A stretch of 64,000 nt of DNA from Prorocentrum cordatum (GCA_963575745.1 CAUYUJ010001725.1:1-64000), one strand, 5' to 3'. Positions 20,404 to 31,246 are shown, numbered from the stretch's first letter. Notes: generated from the letters alone by a model not told the origin. Translations and numbers: made by a program.

Positions 20404-21114
20404 TTGTACTGTTTTGTGACACTAGGGATGGTGGGCGAGTGTTGGCGTCGGTCCTTGGGTTTTCACCTGCCTGGCGGTGGAGGGGCTGTCTATGAAGAAG
20501 AAACAGAGATCAGGCTGAACCCCCGAAGGTCGTCGTTTTCTCATTTATTGTTTTTCCGATCGGCGCGGGCCCTCGCACCCCACCCCGTCGCCATCCCCAA
20601 TGGAGTAGATCTTGGCTGTTTTTGGCGCCTGTTTCGAGCAGGTGGAGTCTCCCCCATAGGAGGCACTGCTGCAAACAGTGGCATCGAGCAGAGGTCTGGA
20701 GCCAGACCCGCCCCCCTCCCCCCCCCCTTTCCGCCCAATGCCGAGACTCCGAACGAGAAAACGCTCACTGGGGCAGTCGTCTCTCTCGCGCCCACCCGCC
20801 CTCCCACTGCACACTCAGCACCCAAAAGGCTCCGCAGAGGCGAGGGCCGCCATCGACAGTCATCTCGGGAGCCAAGCGCAGACGTCAGCCAGGTGTGTGC
20901 GACGCCCGCGACGTGCGCCCTTCGCGTGGCCAGGGCAGCCCCTGTCGTCCTCACCCATGGGTCGTTGAAAGTAGGTGTTTTGGGATTCCCAGGTGCCCCC
21001 CCCGTCGTCCCTGTCCGACCGAGAGCGCGTAAAGGGATCGCGGGCGCCCGAGCACGTCATGCCATCTGTCGCAGCGTGTGTGTTGTGCTGTCCCGTACCC
21101 TCTCTTGGTCTTGA
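20404..21114 (+). CDS. hypothetical ORF, 236 codons
   Basis: Longest frame in a repeat-poor stretch; composition varied but Pro/Arg/Ala-rich as expected for GC-rich DNA. The opposite strand is also open for 137 codons. No domain recognised; listed only so that the stretch is not blank. Confidence 0.12.
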   Translation: MYCFVTLGMVGECWRRSLGFHLPGGGGAVYEEETEIRLNPRRSSFSHLLFFRSARALAPHPVAIPNGVDLGCFWRLFRAGGVSPIGGTAANSGIEQRSGARPAPLPPPFPPNAETPNEKTLTGAVVSLAPTRPPTAHSAPKRLRRGEGRHRQSSREPSADVSQVCATPATCALRVARAAPVVLTHGSLKVGVLGFPGAPPVVPVRPRARKGIAGARARHAICRSVCVVLSRTLSWS

Positions 21115-21234
21115 CGTGAGGCCCCTCCTTCTGCCTTCCTCCCTCTGTCAATTAAAGCTGCGCGGCCCGCTCAGCTTCGATCAGAAGAGGCTCGCTCTCG
21201 ACCCGCGGATCAAAAAAGTGTGTTGTACTGTCTT

Positions 21235-21347
21235 GTTGACCGCTACGCGGAGGACGATTTCCGCATCCCTTGACTATTATTCGATATGTTTTGGGGTATG
21301 TTTTATTGTTCGTCCAAAATCAGCCTGTAGGAGGACACGCCCGATTT
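21235..21347. mobile_element. C-family MITE, 5'-decayed copy
   Basis: The right half is clear (CAGCCTGTAGGAGGACACGC followed by CCGATTTAA). The left terminus is not recognisable. Confidence 0.55.
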
Positions 21348-21644
21348 AACGTTGGTGGTACGGTAGGTTGACCGCGGATGATGGGGTGCTGGCATTGTCT
21401 TTGGTTCACCACCGGTCAAGTGGGGGGAGGGGCGTGTATCAAGGCGGAGCAGCCAGAATCCTCGTCGCGAGAGTACAGGGGAGGTTGGAAGAACTGGGCT
21501 CTTCGACCACCCGAGCCAACAGGCCTCCTCCCCCCCCCTCAGCTGTCCTCGCTCGCAAACCAGGGGGATAGCGCGCGCAGCTTATGACCGCCCAGTTGAG
21601 CGATTCTGGCTCCGAGCAACCAAACTCACACCCCGACGTCATGA

Positions 21645-21860
21645 CTTGTTCGTGACGATGCCAATTCCCCGGCACCAGCTTCTCATCCCGAGTCGTTTTG
21701 TGCACTGTCCTGCCTGGCGGGGGCCCCCAGAGGCCGAAAACGTACCAAAACCATTCGTCGTGATGTTCTTCCGACGCGAGCATGTTTGGGTTTCGGGCCG
21801 TGAACCGGGCCTTCAGCGACCGTTCGGGGCGATCGGGCACCTCCGGAATGCGCAGGGAAG
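21645..21860 (-). repeat. E-family dispersed repeat
   Basis: Inverted copy. The reverse complement has CATCACGACGAATGG, GGCCTCTGGGGGCCC and ACAAAACGACTCGGGATGAG in the same order as at 15225. Confidence 0.65.
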
Positions 21861-22090
21861 CCCCCACAAGCCAAGCAAATTTGAGAAAGCAGGCGAGAGC
21901 GCCCGACAACGGCGAGAGCATGTCACAAGCGAGGCCGCTAGTCCGCCAGCCAGTGCGCCCTCCCTTTGCCCAGGCGTGGACAGCCTGCAGCCCGGCCGCG
22001 CCGAGGAGGACCGCGCGGCCGTGATGGGGGCGGTCACCGCGGCGTACCGCAAGGCCGCTCTGGCCCCTCGGCAGCGCTGGACCTTCAGTA

Positions 22091-22192
22091 GGGGAACAAA
22101 AAGTGGCATAAACATAAAAACTCGGAGGTCCGCGCGGATTTCTCGGATCGGCGCTGGGGCCCCCCGGCGGCGCCTCTGGCGCCGCCCCTGGG
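22091..22192 (+). mobile_element. A-family MITE, left half only
   Basis: Perfectly typical left end (TA, then GGGGAACAAAAAGTGGC) through hairpin GGCGGCGCC-TCT-GGCGCCGCC. It stops at the start of the second hairpin and is replaced by CTTGGGCC-type M sequence. No right arm follows. Confidence 0.8.
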
Positions 22193-22639
22193 GCACTCTT
22201 GGGCCGTCTCTGGGCCGCCTGGGACCCTGTGGGTCCATCGTGAACCCTTCTTGGCCGTCGAGGGAGTCTCGTGGTGCCGCCGTGGGCCCTCCCCGGCTCC
22301 CGCCGGACTGCTTCCCTGCATTGGCTGGGGACCCGACGGCGCGTATCCGCGCCGTCGGGCATGGAGGACTGGAGTTCCTGCGGCCACGCCGCGACATGTG
22401 ACCTTTGGGCTTCGGGCTCCGTGAGAGCACGGCCGATGTGAAGAACTCTCGGGCTCCTGAGTCAATCCATCCTGGGGAGGGGGGGGGGCGAGGGGTCCCA
22501 AAACGTGAGGCAGGTGAGGTCCCGGCATTAAGTCAGAAATCCCCGGGTGCCCATGGCGACATGCATTTGTCGACCCCCTTTTCCCCGCTCGGCGAAATGA
22601 TAGCATTACCGCGCGTAAGAATGTTGACAGCATGTGGCT
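22193..22639. other. unassigned stretch
   Basis: Begins with a few M-type units fused to the half MITE, then mixed sequence with a G10 run near 22478. Confidence 0.5.
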
Positions 22640-23190
22640 CTCGCACCAACACCGCGCACAGTCGTTCGAATATGTGGCGGATATGTTGCGGGTGGGTCCT
22701 TTTCAACATGTGTTTTTCGTTTTCGCGCGGCGCACGTTCGTTAAAAAATGCAGGAGACTCACGGATGGGAGGGCGTGTCTTCTTCCAACATGTTTTAATC
22801 GTTTCAGAGCCGCGCGCCGTCCTAGAAGTTTGTAAGAGTTTCACGGATGGAGGGCGGGCTTGCTATAAAATGCGATTATCGTTCTTCGAAAGAGTTCACT
22901 GGTGGAGGTCGGGTCTTTTTGCGCAGGTTGTTCTCGCTTTGGCGCCGCGCATATTTGGTTATACAGTTTGCGTGGGTTTCACAAACGGAGGGCGGATCTT
23001 TTCAGATGCGTTTCTCGTTCCAGCTCCGCGCACATCCAAAGACGTTTGCAAGATCTTCACGGATGGAAGACGGATCCTTTTCCAAATTGTGGTTCTCGCC
23101 TGGGCTCCGTCGCATTCCTGAACACTTCGCGGAAAAATCATGGATGGAGGTCGGTTTTCTTTCAAATTGTGGCGCTCGCCTTTGCGCCTA
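22640..23190 (+). repeat. ~78-bp tandem array with 26-residue frame
   Basis: About seven diverged units of 67-80 bp. Each has CACGGATGGAGGGCGG, TTTTCCAAC/ATGTG and CTCGC/TTCGCGCCGCGCAC. Because most units are near 78 bp the plus frame stays open (ORF 22405-23121, 238 codons) and encodes diverged repeats around FTDGGR and APR. An inverted two-unit relative lies at 41640. Whether it is translated is unknown. Confidence 0.75.
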
Positions 23191-23308
23191 GAGAGTCCTT
23201 GGGATCTTGAGGATTCCGAAAGAACTGCTAGACAAACCAAGAATATTCCTTCAGTGTTCTCGTCCCCTCCCCCTGTCCATTCCCGGCGCCGTTTCGGCCC
23301 CATGGAAT

Positions 23309-23687
23309 TCAGCAGAGGTGTGCCCTCGGACACAAGTTATCAGACATCCCGGGCTTCAGACAGATTGCCAGGATGTCGCGCCAGGCGCTCCCCCTCGTGA
23401 GCGCTGATGTTGCGGGTGTGGGCTTCAGCGCCGCCCTGGCGTTGAGGCCCGACGTTTCCTGGAAGACTCGAGGCGCGCGAGACTCATCAGCACCGCCGGC
23501 GTGCTTTTCCAGGTATGCTTGCAGATCGAGGACATGAGGTGGGTGGGTGGGAATCACCATCGCCGCTCGTTTGAGCCACATTGATGAATCTCTCGGGGCT
23601 TCTGATATCTCTGCAACTGAGACGCTCAGACAGTGCCGGGCGGTTCTCGATAGCTGGGCCCCGAGAAGAACGAGGCTTATTCAGCGC
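23309..23687 (-). CDS. hypothetical coding fragment
   Basis: The minus strand is open for about 125 codons, from after a TGA near 23690 to a TGA at 23309-23311, with no low complexity (segment HPPHVLDLQAYLEKHAGG). It feels like a real protein and is vaguely like linker regions of dinoflagellate repeat-encoded proteins, but I cannot name the family. A complementary plus ORF (23547-23924) overlaps part of it. Possible exon or decayed mobile-element ORF. Confidence 0.25.
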
Positions 23688-24829
23688 GCAAGGTTCGAAA
23701 GTGGGTCAGCCGGTGGGCCCGATCGTTCCGCGCAAGGCGTTGCCGTCGTTTTTTCCTCGTTGCCGCGGCGTGAATCACCCCGAATTCTTCGTCAGAACGC
23801 GCGCTCGGAGAAGGCGCGGAACAACATGCGGCATCGGCATTTTCCTCGGGCACCCAAGGCGAGGCCCATCGCCGCCCTCAGCGCTGGCCAGCGCGATCCT
23901 GTCTGCAGGCGGGGCCATGGCTGAGATTCCTGATAAGAGCAAAATCATCATCTGCCAGCAGGTCGCGGCTACGCCAGGGTCTGCGATACCCTGCCACAGG
24001 CGGCTTCCTGCGGATCAGACGGGCAGGTTGAGAGCGCGCGGGCTTCAGCCCGTTTCGCCGCGGTCAAAGGCCCCCGACTGGCGCCGCCGAGGCACTTGGG
24101 GCGTTCGGCCCACCCCCCCCTCCTCCTGCGATCAAGCTTCGTTGAAGACAGCGAGCCGACCTGGCAATTCTAATGCAGCCCTCCTCGGGTTGGAAAAAAC
24201 AGCGGTCGCGCGTGTCACTGGGAACCCATTCGGTCACAGCGACGGGTTCACGTTGAGTTCCCATGCCTACGTGGAGAGAATTCGATCGTGGACTACGCAG
24301 ACATCAACAGCGCCCGCGGACGCGTGCGCACGTTGCGCCCACGTTGAGACCGGCGGAAGATGAACGCCAACATGTTATTTTTATATTGGGATCCGGCATG
24401 GTATAAACTATTGTAACACATTGGGACGTTCCGCCCCGCGGCCGCGCGCGCACGCGCCTCCGCGCGCTCCGCGCGAAATTCGCACGAACATGACCCGAAT
24501 CCCGAGGTTTCGCTCGTTCGTTCTGCCTCGATGTGGTACGGCGCAACGCGGTGCCGCAACCCCGAATCATGTCACAATGCGGGGCTCAAGTGACGCGGTC
24601 GGTGCAGGGGGGAGGGGGGGGCGATGCTCCCAGGACTGGGGGGCTTTGCAGGGCAGCCGAGGAAGCTCAACAACACGAGCGGCGACGCACGGAAAACCGC
24701 GACGCTTCGTCCAGGCGTCGAGACGGGGGCCCCCCCAGAAGGGGCCCGAAACAACCCACCCCGCCGAGCCCCTTGTTGGGAATCTTCGACGACCCGCAGG
24801 GATCCTGCGTGCCCCAAGATGGGACCCCT
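23688..24829. other. unassigned stretch
   Basis: Mixed sequence. The longest plus frame is 23581-24363 (260 codons), Arg/Pro/Ala-rich and without recognisable motifs. No repeats noted. Confidence 0.4.
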
Positions 24830-25400
24830 CGGGGATTATGGCTGGAGGCCCTCTTGAGGTTTCCCTGCGTGCTTCCCGGATGCTTTTGGGGGGCACCTTT
24901 TCGGGCCTCTTGGGTTTTTGGGAGGGATCTCTGTCAACAAGGGGCCTCTCGGCCTTCGGAGGCCGTCTTGGGGCCCTTTCTGGGCAGTCGTGGATCCCTC
25001 TTTGGGCGCCTGAGGGCAGTTTTCGAGGTCTATGGGACCGTCGTGGAGGACTCTTGGGCCATCTTGGGGCCCTCGCGGGCTGTGTTGCGGGCCTCTTGGA
25101 CCGTCTTGGGTCGACCTTTGGGGCCTACGGGACTGTCTTGGAGCGTCGGAAGCTCCGACACGGCGAGAACGTCAAAGTCATTGAGCAAACTTCGAAAAAT
25201 AATGGTGATCGCCTCGTGGAGTTGGAGCCCTCTCGCGGCGTCTTGGGGGCCTCTTGGGTCATCTTTTGATTTCTTGGATGCGCCTTAGGCCAGCTTGGAG
25301 ACAAACTGAGGTCATCTTGGGCCCTCTTGGCGCCATCGTGGCCGTTTTGGGAACCAGATTGGCCGTCTTGGGGGCCATCTTGGGGCGGTTTGGATCGGGA
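24830..25400. repeat. M-family quasi-repeat
   Basis: Long block of GGCCTCTTGGG/GCCGTCTTGG units, with the shared block head CTTGGAGCGTCGGAAGCTCC at about 25138. Confidence 0.75.
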
Positions 25401-25854
25401 AGGCTGGCGCCTTGGGAAGTTTAGGGGTCAATGTATTCAGAAGTTTGGCACGCCGTGCACCCCTGCGGTGACTCGAAGACGCCTTCGGCGAATCACCGCC
25501 GCTCCCTGCCTTGTGGATGCGACTGTGTGGCCGAACGGTGCGGCCAGCGCTCGGCCGAGCTAGCGGCCAGCCAAAATCATTCAAACACCCGGGGGAAACC
25601 AGGCATCTAGGAGGCCTGCTGAGCGCTTTCGGGGCGATTTTGATGACCTCTTGGGCAGTCGGGACCCCGACAAATTGCCAACGCTAAAATCCTCCAGCAA
25701 CCTACAGTGCCGTTTTTATAGTTGCTCCGCGTGCGGATCATGTATTGCAGGGTTTATCATTAAAAACAACGATGAGTTCATGCATACATTTATTCATACA
25801 TTAATCATATCTCAAAAATCCCATAATTTTAGTTAACAGCCCTGTATGGACAAT
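25401..25854. other. unassigned stretch, AT-richer end
   Basis: 25690-25840 is notably AT-rich for this window (ATTCATACATTAATCAT). Nothing recognised. Confidence 0.5.
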
Positions 25855-26480
25855 CCATGATTTGGACCTCTCCGGGCCCTCATGGAGTTCCTATTGGAGG
25901 CCTCTTGGGTCTTCTTGGGCGATCTTGCGGCTATCTTGCGGGCATCGTGGGCGGTCTTGAAGACATCGCGCGGAAATATGTTGGGAGAAGCGTAGCCGTC
26001 TTGGAGGCCATCTGGGGGGGGGGGGGCGTCGGTGGGCGTTCCAGGCCCGTCTGACGCCGTCGAATGCCGTCTTGCTGCCGACTTGGGGCCCTCTCGGAGC
26101 GCTTCAGGGCCGTCTTGGAGGCGATCTCGGGAGCCTTGGGAGCCTCGTAGCCGGTCAGGGGTCCATCTTGGAGGCCTCTTGGGCGCTCTTGGGGCCGTTC
26201 TGGTGGCCTCTGGGGCCATCTTGGAGCGACGGAAAGCCGAAAACTCGCAAACACCCAAATCTTTAAAAACTACAGGAGAATGAAGATTTTGAACTCTTGT
26301 GGCCGTCTTGGAGATCCACTCGGAAGCCTCTGGTGCCGTCTTGGAGGCCTTTTGGGACCTCTCGGGCGATCGCGAGGCCATCTTGGGGGGCATATTGGGC
26401 CGTCTTGAAGACATCGTGCGGCCATCTTGGACTGTCTCGGGGCTGGCAGTCTTGGACGCCATCTTGGAGCCATCTGGAGC
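25855..26480. repeat. M-family quasi-repeat
   Basis: Two blocks separated by a head (CTTGGAGCGACGGAAAGCC at about 26220). The minus frame is open for 246 codons of Lys/Thr/Ala/Pro/Arg-rich repeats (SKTA, RPPR), a by-product of the repeat. Confidence 0.75.
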
Positions 26481-26954
26481 GGAACAATTCTTGCCGACCA
26501 GGTTTGGCGGAGTTTTTCGGGTGGCCGGCGCATTAAGGCGAAGGCCTTTGGGACTTTTTGGATATATAGGCACTACATTTACCGAACATCCAGCACGCCG
26601 TGCTTTCCTATGGGAAGCCGCAGAGGGGCGGCAGATCTAGTGGTTTTCGGTCCAACCCGCCACTGTGCCTTGGACCGATCGTTCGGCGACTCGAGGCCTT
26701 TGTGGACCGTCCGAGAGGCCTCTTGAGCCCCCTTGCATGTGCACGCCCTATAAATCACGAGGGAGGAAGCCCCGGGAGCGTCGGGAGCCCCGTGAGATTT
26801 GAGAAGTTGCGACCTGGACCCCTTCAAAAAGATCCTCGGGATGGAGTACAGGCTCAGGAGATCGAGCAAGGGACATGAGGATACTCCAGCTCGTGCTTCG
26901 TAGGCACGGTGGCGAATATTGCACGGGTGCCTCCGTGGTGCATTCGGGACCTTC
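26481..26954. other. unassigned stretch
   Basis: Mixed sequence between M and T repeats; no supported gene. Confidence 0.5.
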
Positions 26955-27105
26955 CACCTTGAGATCCGACGACGCGAGACAATGCAACAACATGACAACG
27001 CATTACCAGAGACCTAGACCCCATCGTTCTCGAGCATTGTTCTAGCCAGATCGATGCGTGATGGCACCTGGGCCCGAAACCGGGCGCAAACGCCCGGCTC
27101 GAAAA
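26955..27105 (+). repeat. T-family dispersed repeat
   Basis: Best copy: TTGAGATCCGACGACGCGA, AGACCTAGACCCCATCG, TAGCCAGATCGATGCG, CGCAAACGCCCGGCTCG. Aligns with 8485-8650. Confidence 0.65.
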
Positions 27106-27189
27106 ATGCGCAACGTCGGGATCTCACGGTCAGAGCACTCCTCCGCACCAACACATTCCCGCATCGCACCTCTGATCGGCCTCGCCTTG

Positions 27190-27410
27190 CAGGAGGAGGA
27201 GCAGGAGGAGGAGGAGGAGGAGGAGGAGGAGGAGGAGGAGGAGGAGGAGGAGGAGGAGGAGGGAGGGGGATGAGGAGGAGCGGGAGAGATGGGGGAGTAG
27301 GAGTAGGAAGAGGAAGGGGGGAATGGGGGAAGGGGGAGGGAGGAGGAGAGGGGGAGGAGGAGGAGAGGGAGGGGAGGGAGGAGGAGGAGGAGGAGGCGAA
27401 GGATACTGGC
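27190..27410. repeat. (GGA)n polypurine tract
   Basis: Pure GGA at 27194-27262, then AGG/GGGA-rich impure tract to 27405. Confidence 0.95.
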
Positions 27411-27419
27411 CACTCGAGG

Positions 27420-27592
27420 GCGCCGCGGGCCGCGCCGCTCGCGACGGCGCCGCGGCGCCCCGCGTGCGCGCGCCCGGGCGCGGCAGGCGCAGGCCGCGCT
27501 GCGCCCGGCCGCCCCCGTGGACGTCCGGCGGGAGCTCCAGGACGGCGCGCCGCCCGGCCGCCCGCCGCCCGTCGCTGGCCGGGCGCTGCGCA
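27420..27592. CDS. GC-rich exon-like island, strand unresolved
   Basis: About 170 bases at roughly 80% GC. The plus frame reads QAQAALRPAAPVDVRRELQD onward, with a GCAAGT donor-like end. The minus frame reads RAVLELPPDVHGGG onward after an acceptor-like TTGCGCAG. Both have near-total G/C third positions because of composition, so strand cannot be fixed by eye. Confidence 0.25.
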
Positions 27593-27872
27593 AGTCGGGA
27601 CGATCGAAATGGGCACGGAAAGGATGGGCACAAAGGTTCTGGGCCTCCCAGATTTCAGAGGAGGAAAATCGGGGGCGGCCACGAGGGGGGGGATGACTAG
27701 GGTGGGGGGATATCATGCCGGGGGCCATGGTCTCTCCCCAGATTTCATGGCGCTTCTTCTTATTTCAATGCGTGCCCTGGCCGCCCTGGCCCCCCCTTGG
27801 GCCCCGCACATGCCTCCGGCCATGATTTACGCCCCCTCCTCTTGGACGCCCCCCTCTTGGCCGCCCTCGAAT

Positions 27873-28038
27873 ACAGTGGAGACCCATGCCAAGAAACACC
27901 CTGCTTGCCTCCAGGGTGCCCCGGGTTTCTTGGACTGCGGTAGTTTTGCGATGCAAGGCGTGACGTTCCCACACCAAAAATGTATGGAAGTCCTGGGGTC
28001 TCAGGGGTGGGTTTCTTGTGAAGGTTTCTTGTGGACGG
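27873..28038 (+). repeat. D-family repeat, copy 3
   Basis: Uninterrupted copy, closest to the copy at 14923. Confidence 0.8.
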
Positions 28039-28254
28039 GCCCCTACTCTACCTCTACTCTCTACTACCCTTTCCTCGTTTTCCCGCTCGCGGACGCGCCC
28101 GGCATGGGCTCGGGGCTCGGGAGGGGAGCGGGAGCGCTGAGCACGGTGGGCGTGCGGCGCGTCCGCTCCGCTGCGGCGCGGGGCGCGGAGCACGTGGTGA
28201 CCGCGGATCGGCGGCGAGGTCCGAACTTTTCAAGGGCAACGTCCCAGGGGGGGG

Positions 28255-28450
28255 ATCGGAGGAGGAAAAGGTACCCATCTAGACCCCATGGGGTAATGAA
28301 CAAATAATGACGCGGAGTTTCTCTTAGCTTTCGGCAGCTTCAAGCCCTTACCAGGCCTCGGGACCGTCAACGAACGACTTAGGATGAGGAACAAGTCCTG
28401 GGGAAGGGGTCGAGTCCTCTGGGGGTCGATGTTATGAAAAAAATCATGGC
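28255..28450 (+). repeat. E-family dispersed repeat
   Basis: GACCGTCAACGAACGAC, GTCCTGGGGAAGGGGTC, CTCTGGGGGTCGATG. Followed by an O repeat, as at 15225. Confidence 0.65.
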
Positions 28451-28479
28451 GGCGGGGGTCTGTCTGGGCACACAGCTAC

Positions 28480-28600
28480 CCCTCACTCGTTGCCGCCTGT
28501 TTCAGGCCTCCTCGGAGGCCCTCGTCGCCACCGCTGGATTCGCTTCGAAGTTCTGGTTAGGACGCACCCTCAGGGGGGGAGGCATCGACCCCCAATCGCT
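28480..28600 (+). repeat. O-family dispersed repeat
   Basis: TCGGAGGCCCTCGTCGCCA, CGCTGGATTCGC, GAAGTTCTGGTTAGG; matches 15527 and 30255. Confidence 0.7.
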
Positions 28601-28900
28601 CACTCATCGCCAACGTTCGGATTCGCTAGTCGGGGCCTATCGCCAATTTTAGTATCGGCGATGCACCGCCGATCCGAGCTTGATATTTCCCCCCCTAAGC
28701 TTGTCCCCCCCTACCGTTTCGCCTCAACCCCGCCCTCGCCGATCCACGATTCGGGCAACTCGACGTGTGCGAAGGTGGGGTTCGGGTTTCGTCGAGCACG
28801 TGGCTGAGTCCGAAGCCGGCTTCCGCCTACCATTGATTCAGGAGAATCGATTGTTGGGGGAGGTATGGTTCGGATGTCAATTCCCTTGAACTACACTGAA

Positions 28901-29044
28901 GTCGGGCATGCCTCTCTACATGAGTAATATTCAAGACTAGTAGACATAGTCTGGTGACGACTTTTCTTTTTTTGAACACATTGGAACAATTTTGGATTAT
29001 GCAATTAGTTTCAAAAATCTGCCTGTAGGAGGACGTGCCCGACC
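28901..29044. mobile_element. C-family MITE
   Basis: About 144 bp: GTCGGGCATGCC at left, GGACGTGCCCGACC at right, interior AT-rich. Right flank TAA, left flank GAA, so the 3-bp duplication is imperfect. Confidence 0.8.
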
Positions 29045-29159
29045 TAACACCTACATCGCACCGCGAGGGGTGGGGGCTAAACGAGGGCCCGGGAACAGCG
29101 AACGCAGGTAAGGCCAGAGGAAATATCATCACGGCGGAGGGGGGCAATGTGAGAGGGAG

Positions 29160-29362
29160 TGTGCGCGGGGGGAGGGGGGGGGAGAGGAGAAGGAGGAAGA
29201 GGAGGAGGAGGAGGAGGAGGAGGAGGAGGCGGAGGAGGAGGAGGAGGAGGAGGAGCTGAGGAGGAGGAGCTGAGGAGGAGGAGTGGGAGGAGAAAAAGGC
29301 GGAGGAGGAGGACGAGGATGAGGACAAGGCGGAGGAGGAGGAGGAGGAGGAGGAGGAGGAGG
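29160..29362. repeat. (GGA)n polypurine tract
   Basis: GGA with GGAGCTGA, GGCGGA and GACGAG interruptions. Confidence 0.95.
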
Positions 29363-29530
29363 CAGGCGTGGGGAGGAAGGGGGTGCTGAAGGGGCTCCCT
29401 GGGCCCCCGAAGGGGCACGCAAGAAGGTGCGCCGGCCTTTTCCCCCGCCGCGGCGGCGCCCCGTCCCCCCTCCCAATCGGCGACGCCCAGCTACAGCCAA
29501 AAACCCTAATAAGGACGCGCGACTTTGCTC

Positions 29531-29721
29531 AGGGTACTCCAGATTTCGTAATAAAAGGGATCGGGGTCTGGACTCTCCAAGACAAGCCATTTCAGACCTC
29601 CCCCGTGGGAGAACCCTCCAAAACATCGTCCCCAGACCCCCCCAGGTCCTCCAAGATAGCCTGGAAGAGACCCCCCCGAAATGAGACCCCCCTCCCTTTA
29701 TTACGAAATCTGGAGTACCCT
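29531..29721. mobile_element. X foldback element
   Basis: 191 bp. The left end AGGGTACTCCAGATTTCGTA continues to about 27 bases and is complementary, with one indel, to the right end ending TCTGGAGTACCCT. Single copy here. No clear target-site duplication; loop region C-rich. Confidence 0.7.
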
Positions 29722-29928
29722 TGCGTCCTTGCTCTTTCTTGCTCTTGCGTCCTTGAGAGTTTTTCGTCGTCCGCCGCCCCACAAATCCCAACTTCGGCTT
29801 CCAAGGGTCTTGCTTCCGTACCGCGCGTCTTTTTGACTGTTGCAGGAAGCCCTCGGAGGCTGTTGGGAGGCCTGGGGGGGTGGTTGGGCCGCCCCGCGCG
29901 CGCGCGCGCCCGCGCGCGTCCGCGCCAG

Positions 29929-30031
29929 CGGCCCGAAGCGTTGGCCCCAAGACAGCGCTGCCGCTTCTTCGGGCGGCGCGGCCAGGCCGTCCAGGGGGCT
30001 GGGCATGGGGCTCTCTCGGGGTCGGGGGCAG
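29929..30031 (+). CDS. exon-like island, unknown protein
   Basis: About 34 codons (RPEALAPRQRCRFFGRRGQ onward) bounded by CGCCAG on the left (acceptor-like, ends 29928) and G|GT at 30031-30033. Third positions mostly G/C. Lies next to a (CG)n stretch at 29894-29920. No domain recognised. Confidence 0.25.
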
Positions 30032-30254
30032 GTCGGCTATGTTGTGTGATGTGCGTTCCCCACGTAGCGGCAAATGGCGGCCCAAGCACAGCGCATACTT
30101 TCGTGTAAACATTCGTCGCCAAAAAAACCGGCCCGAACATTATAAGCTATACGTAGTTTTGTGGCGCTTCTGCGAAGCCCCATGGGGCAGGGTCCAGATA
30201 CCTTAGTGTATATACGCGCGGTTCCCACTCTCCACTCAGAGAAGGAATCGGATA

Positions 30255-30410
30255 CGTACCGTCGATGCCGTTGCTCGTCCTGGAGAGCCCTCGTCGCCGC
30301 TGCTGGATTACCCTCGAAGTTCTGGTAAGGCCGCGCCCTGTGAGAAGTCGGGGGAGTGGCTGCAGCTGTACCTTTATGTTTCCCCCTCTGGCGCCTCGGG
30401 CTATGATGTT
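30255..30410 (+). repeat. O-family dispersed repeat
   Basis: GAGAGCCCTCGTCGCCGC, TGCTGGATTACCC, GAAGTTCTGGTAAGG, then a weaker match to the 15527 copy. Confidence 0.65.
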
Positions 30411-30654
30411 CCATCATACTTCAGCCTTGACAACCAGAAGGAATTTCGAGCACTGCAAAAAAACGAAACTTGATGGTTTTCACGTGTCGGGCCCTCGGAG
30501 GCGATATTTGTTCGACACTATTTCGATACCTTTCTTTGTGCTCGAAATTATTTCTGGGGTGTGGTCCTCAAGTACGATGGGAGCTATATACTCCTCGGGG
30601 TACGTTTGCTGGGCCGAAGGCCAGGGACAAGGAGGGGAGGGGATGGACGGCGAC

Positions 30655-30735
30655 GGCAACGAGGAGTGGTGTCATAGGAAGGAGGAGGGAGGAGGAGGAG
30701 GAGGAGGAGGACGAGGAGGAGGAGGAAGAGCAGGA
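30655..30735. repeat. (GGA)n tract
   Basis: Short GGA/GAGG run. Confidence 0.9.
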
Positions 30736-30894
30736 TGATGAAACTGAGGATAGGGGGAAAGTAGCGGGAGGAAGAAATCATGAGTAAGCGGAGGAGGAAA
30801 GGTACATAGGGGGTAGATGACGTTCTTCAGAGGAGGTGTGTTGTTGTGTATGTTACCGCTTCTCCTCATCTTCACCCTCACCAGCCTGAAACAC

Positions 30895-31030
30895 ATCCCT
30901 GTCCCTAAGATTGTTGTCACCTTGTCTCGATGCCGATCTTAAGGAATCCCTCAGTGTCTGAGGGTGCATCCCTAAGATTGTCACCGCACTTGGGCTTGTC
31001 CATCGTAAGGATCGTGATAATCTCGAGGCT
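30895..31030 (+). repeat. N-family dispersed repeat
   Basis: Shares GTGCATCCCTAAGATTGTCA, GATCTTRAGGA and TTCGAGGCT-like words with 39935-40062. Within this copy CCCTAAGATTGT occurs twice. Confidence 0.7.
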
Positions 31031-31052
31031 CTCCTCATCGTCTCCCTCCTCT

Positions 31053-31246
31053 CGGGTCGGACGAGAGGAGCGGTGAGGGAAAGTGGAGGCAAGACACCTG
31101 CTGCATGCAGCTGGTTTCGGCCCCGCCGCCGGGCGATGTCTTCGATGCCTTGGCGCCCTCCAGCGCTGGGAGTCGCCGGAAGAAAAAGCTGCGTGAGTTG
31201 TCTCATTGACCCCCTTTCATTGCACCCCCTCTCGTCCGACCCGGTC
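31053..31246. mobile_element. F-family foldback, copy 1
   Basis: Ends CGGGTCGGACGAGAGGAG and CTCTCGTCCGACCCGG are complementary. Interior has the family hallmark GCTGCATGCAGC and a GGTTTCGGCCCCGCCG stretch shared with 49429. Confidence 0.7.

Noticed and set aside
25833-26573. 246-codon minus ORF rich in SKTA/RPPR
   Set aside because: It is the reverse translation of the M quasi-repeat; the same peptide texture appears wherever M occurs.
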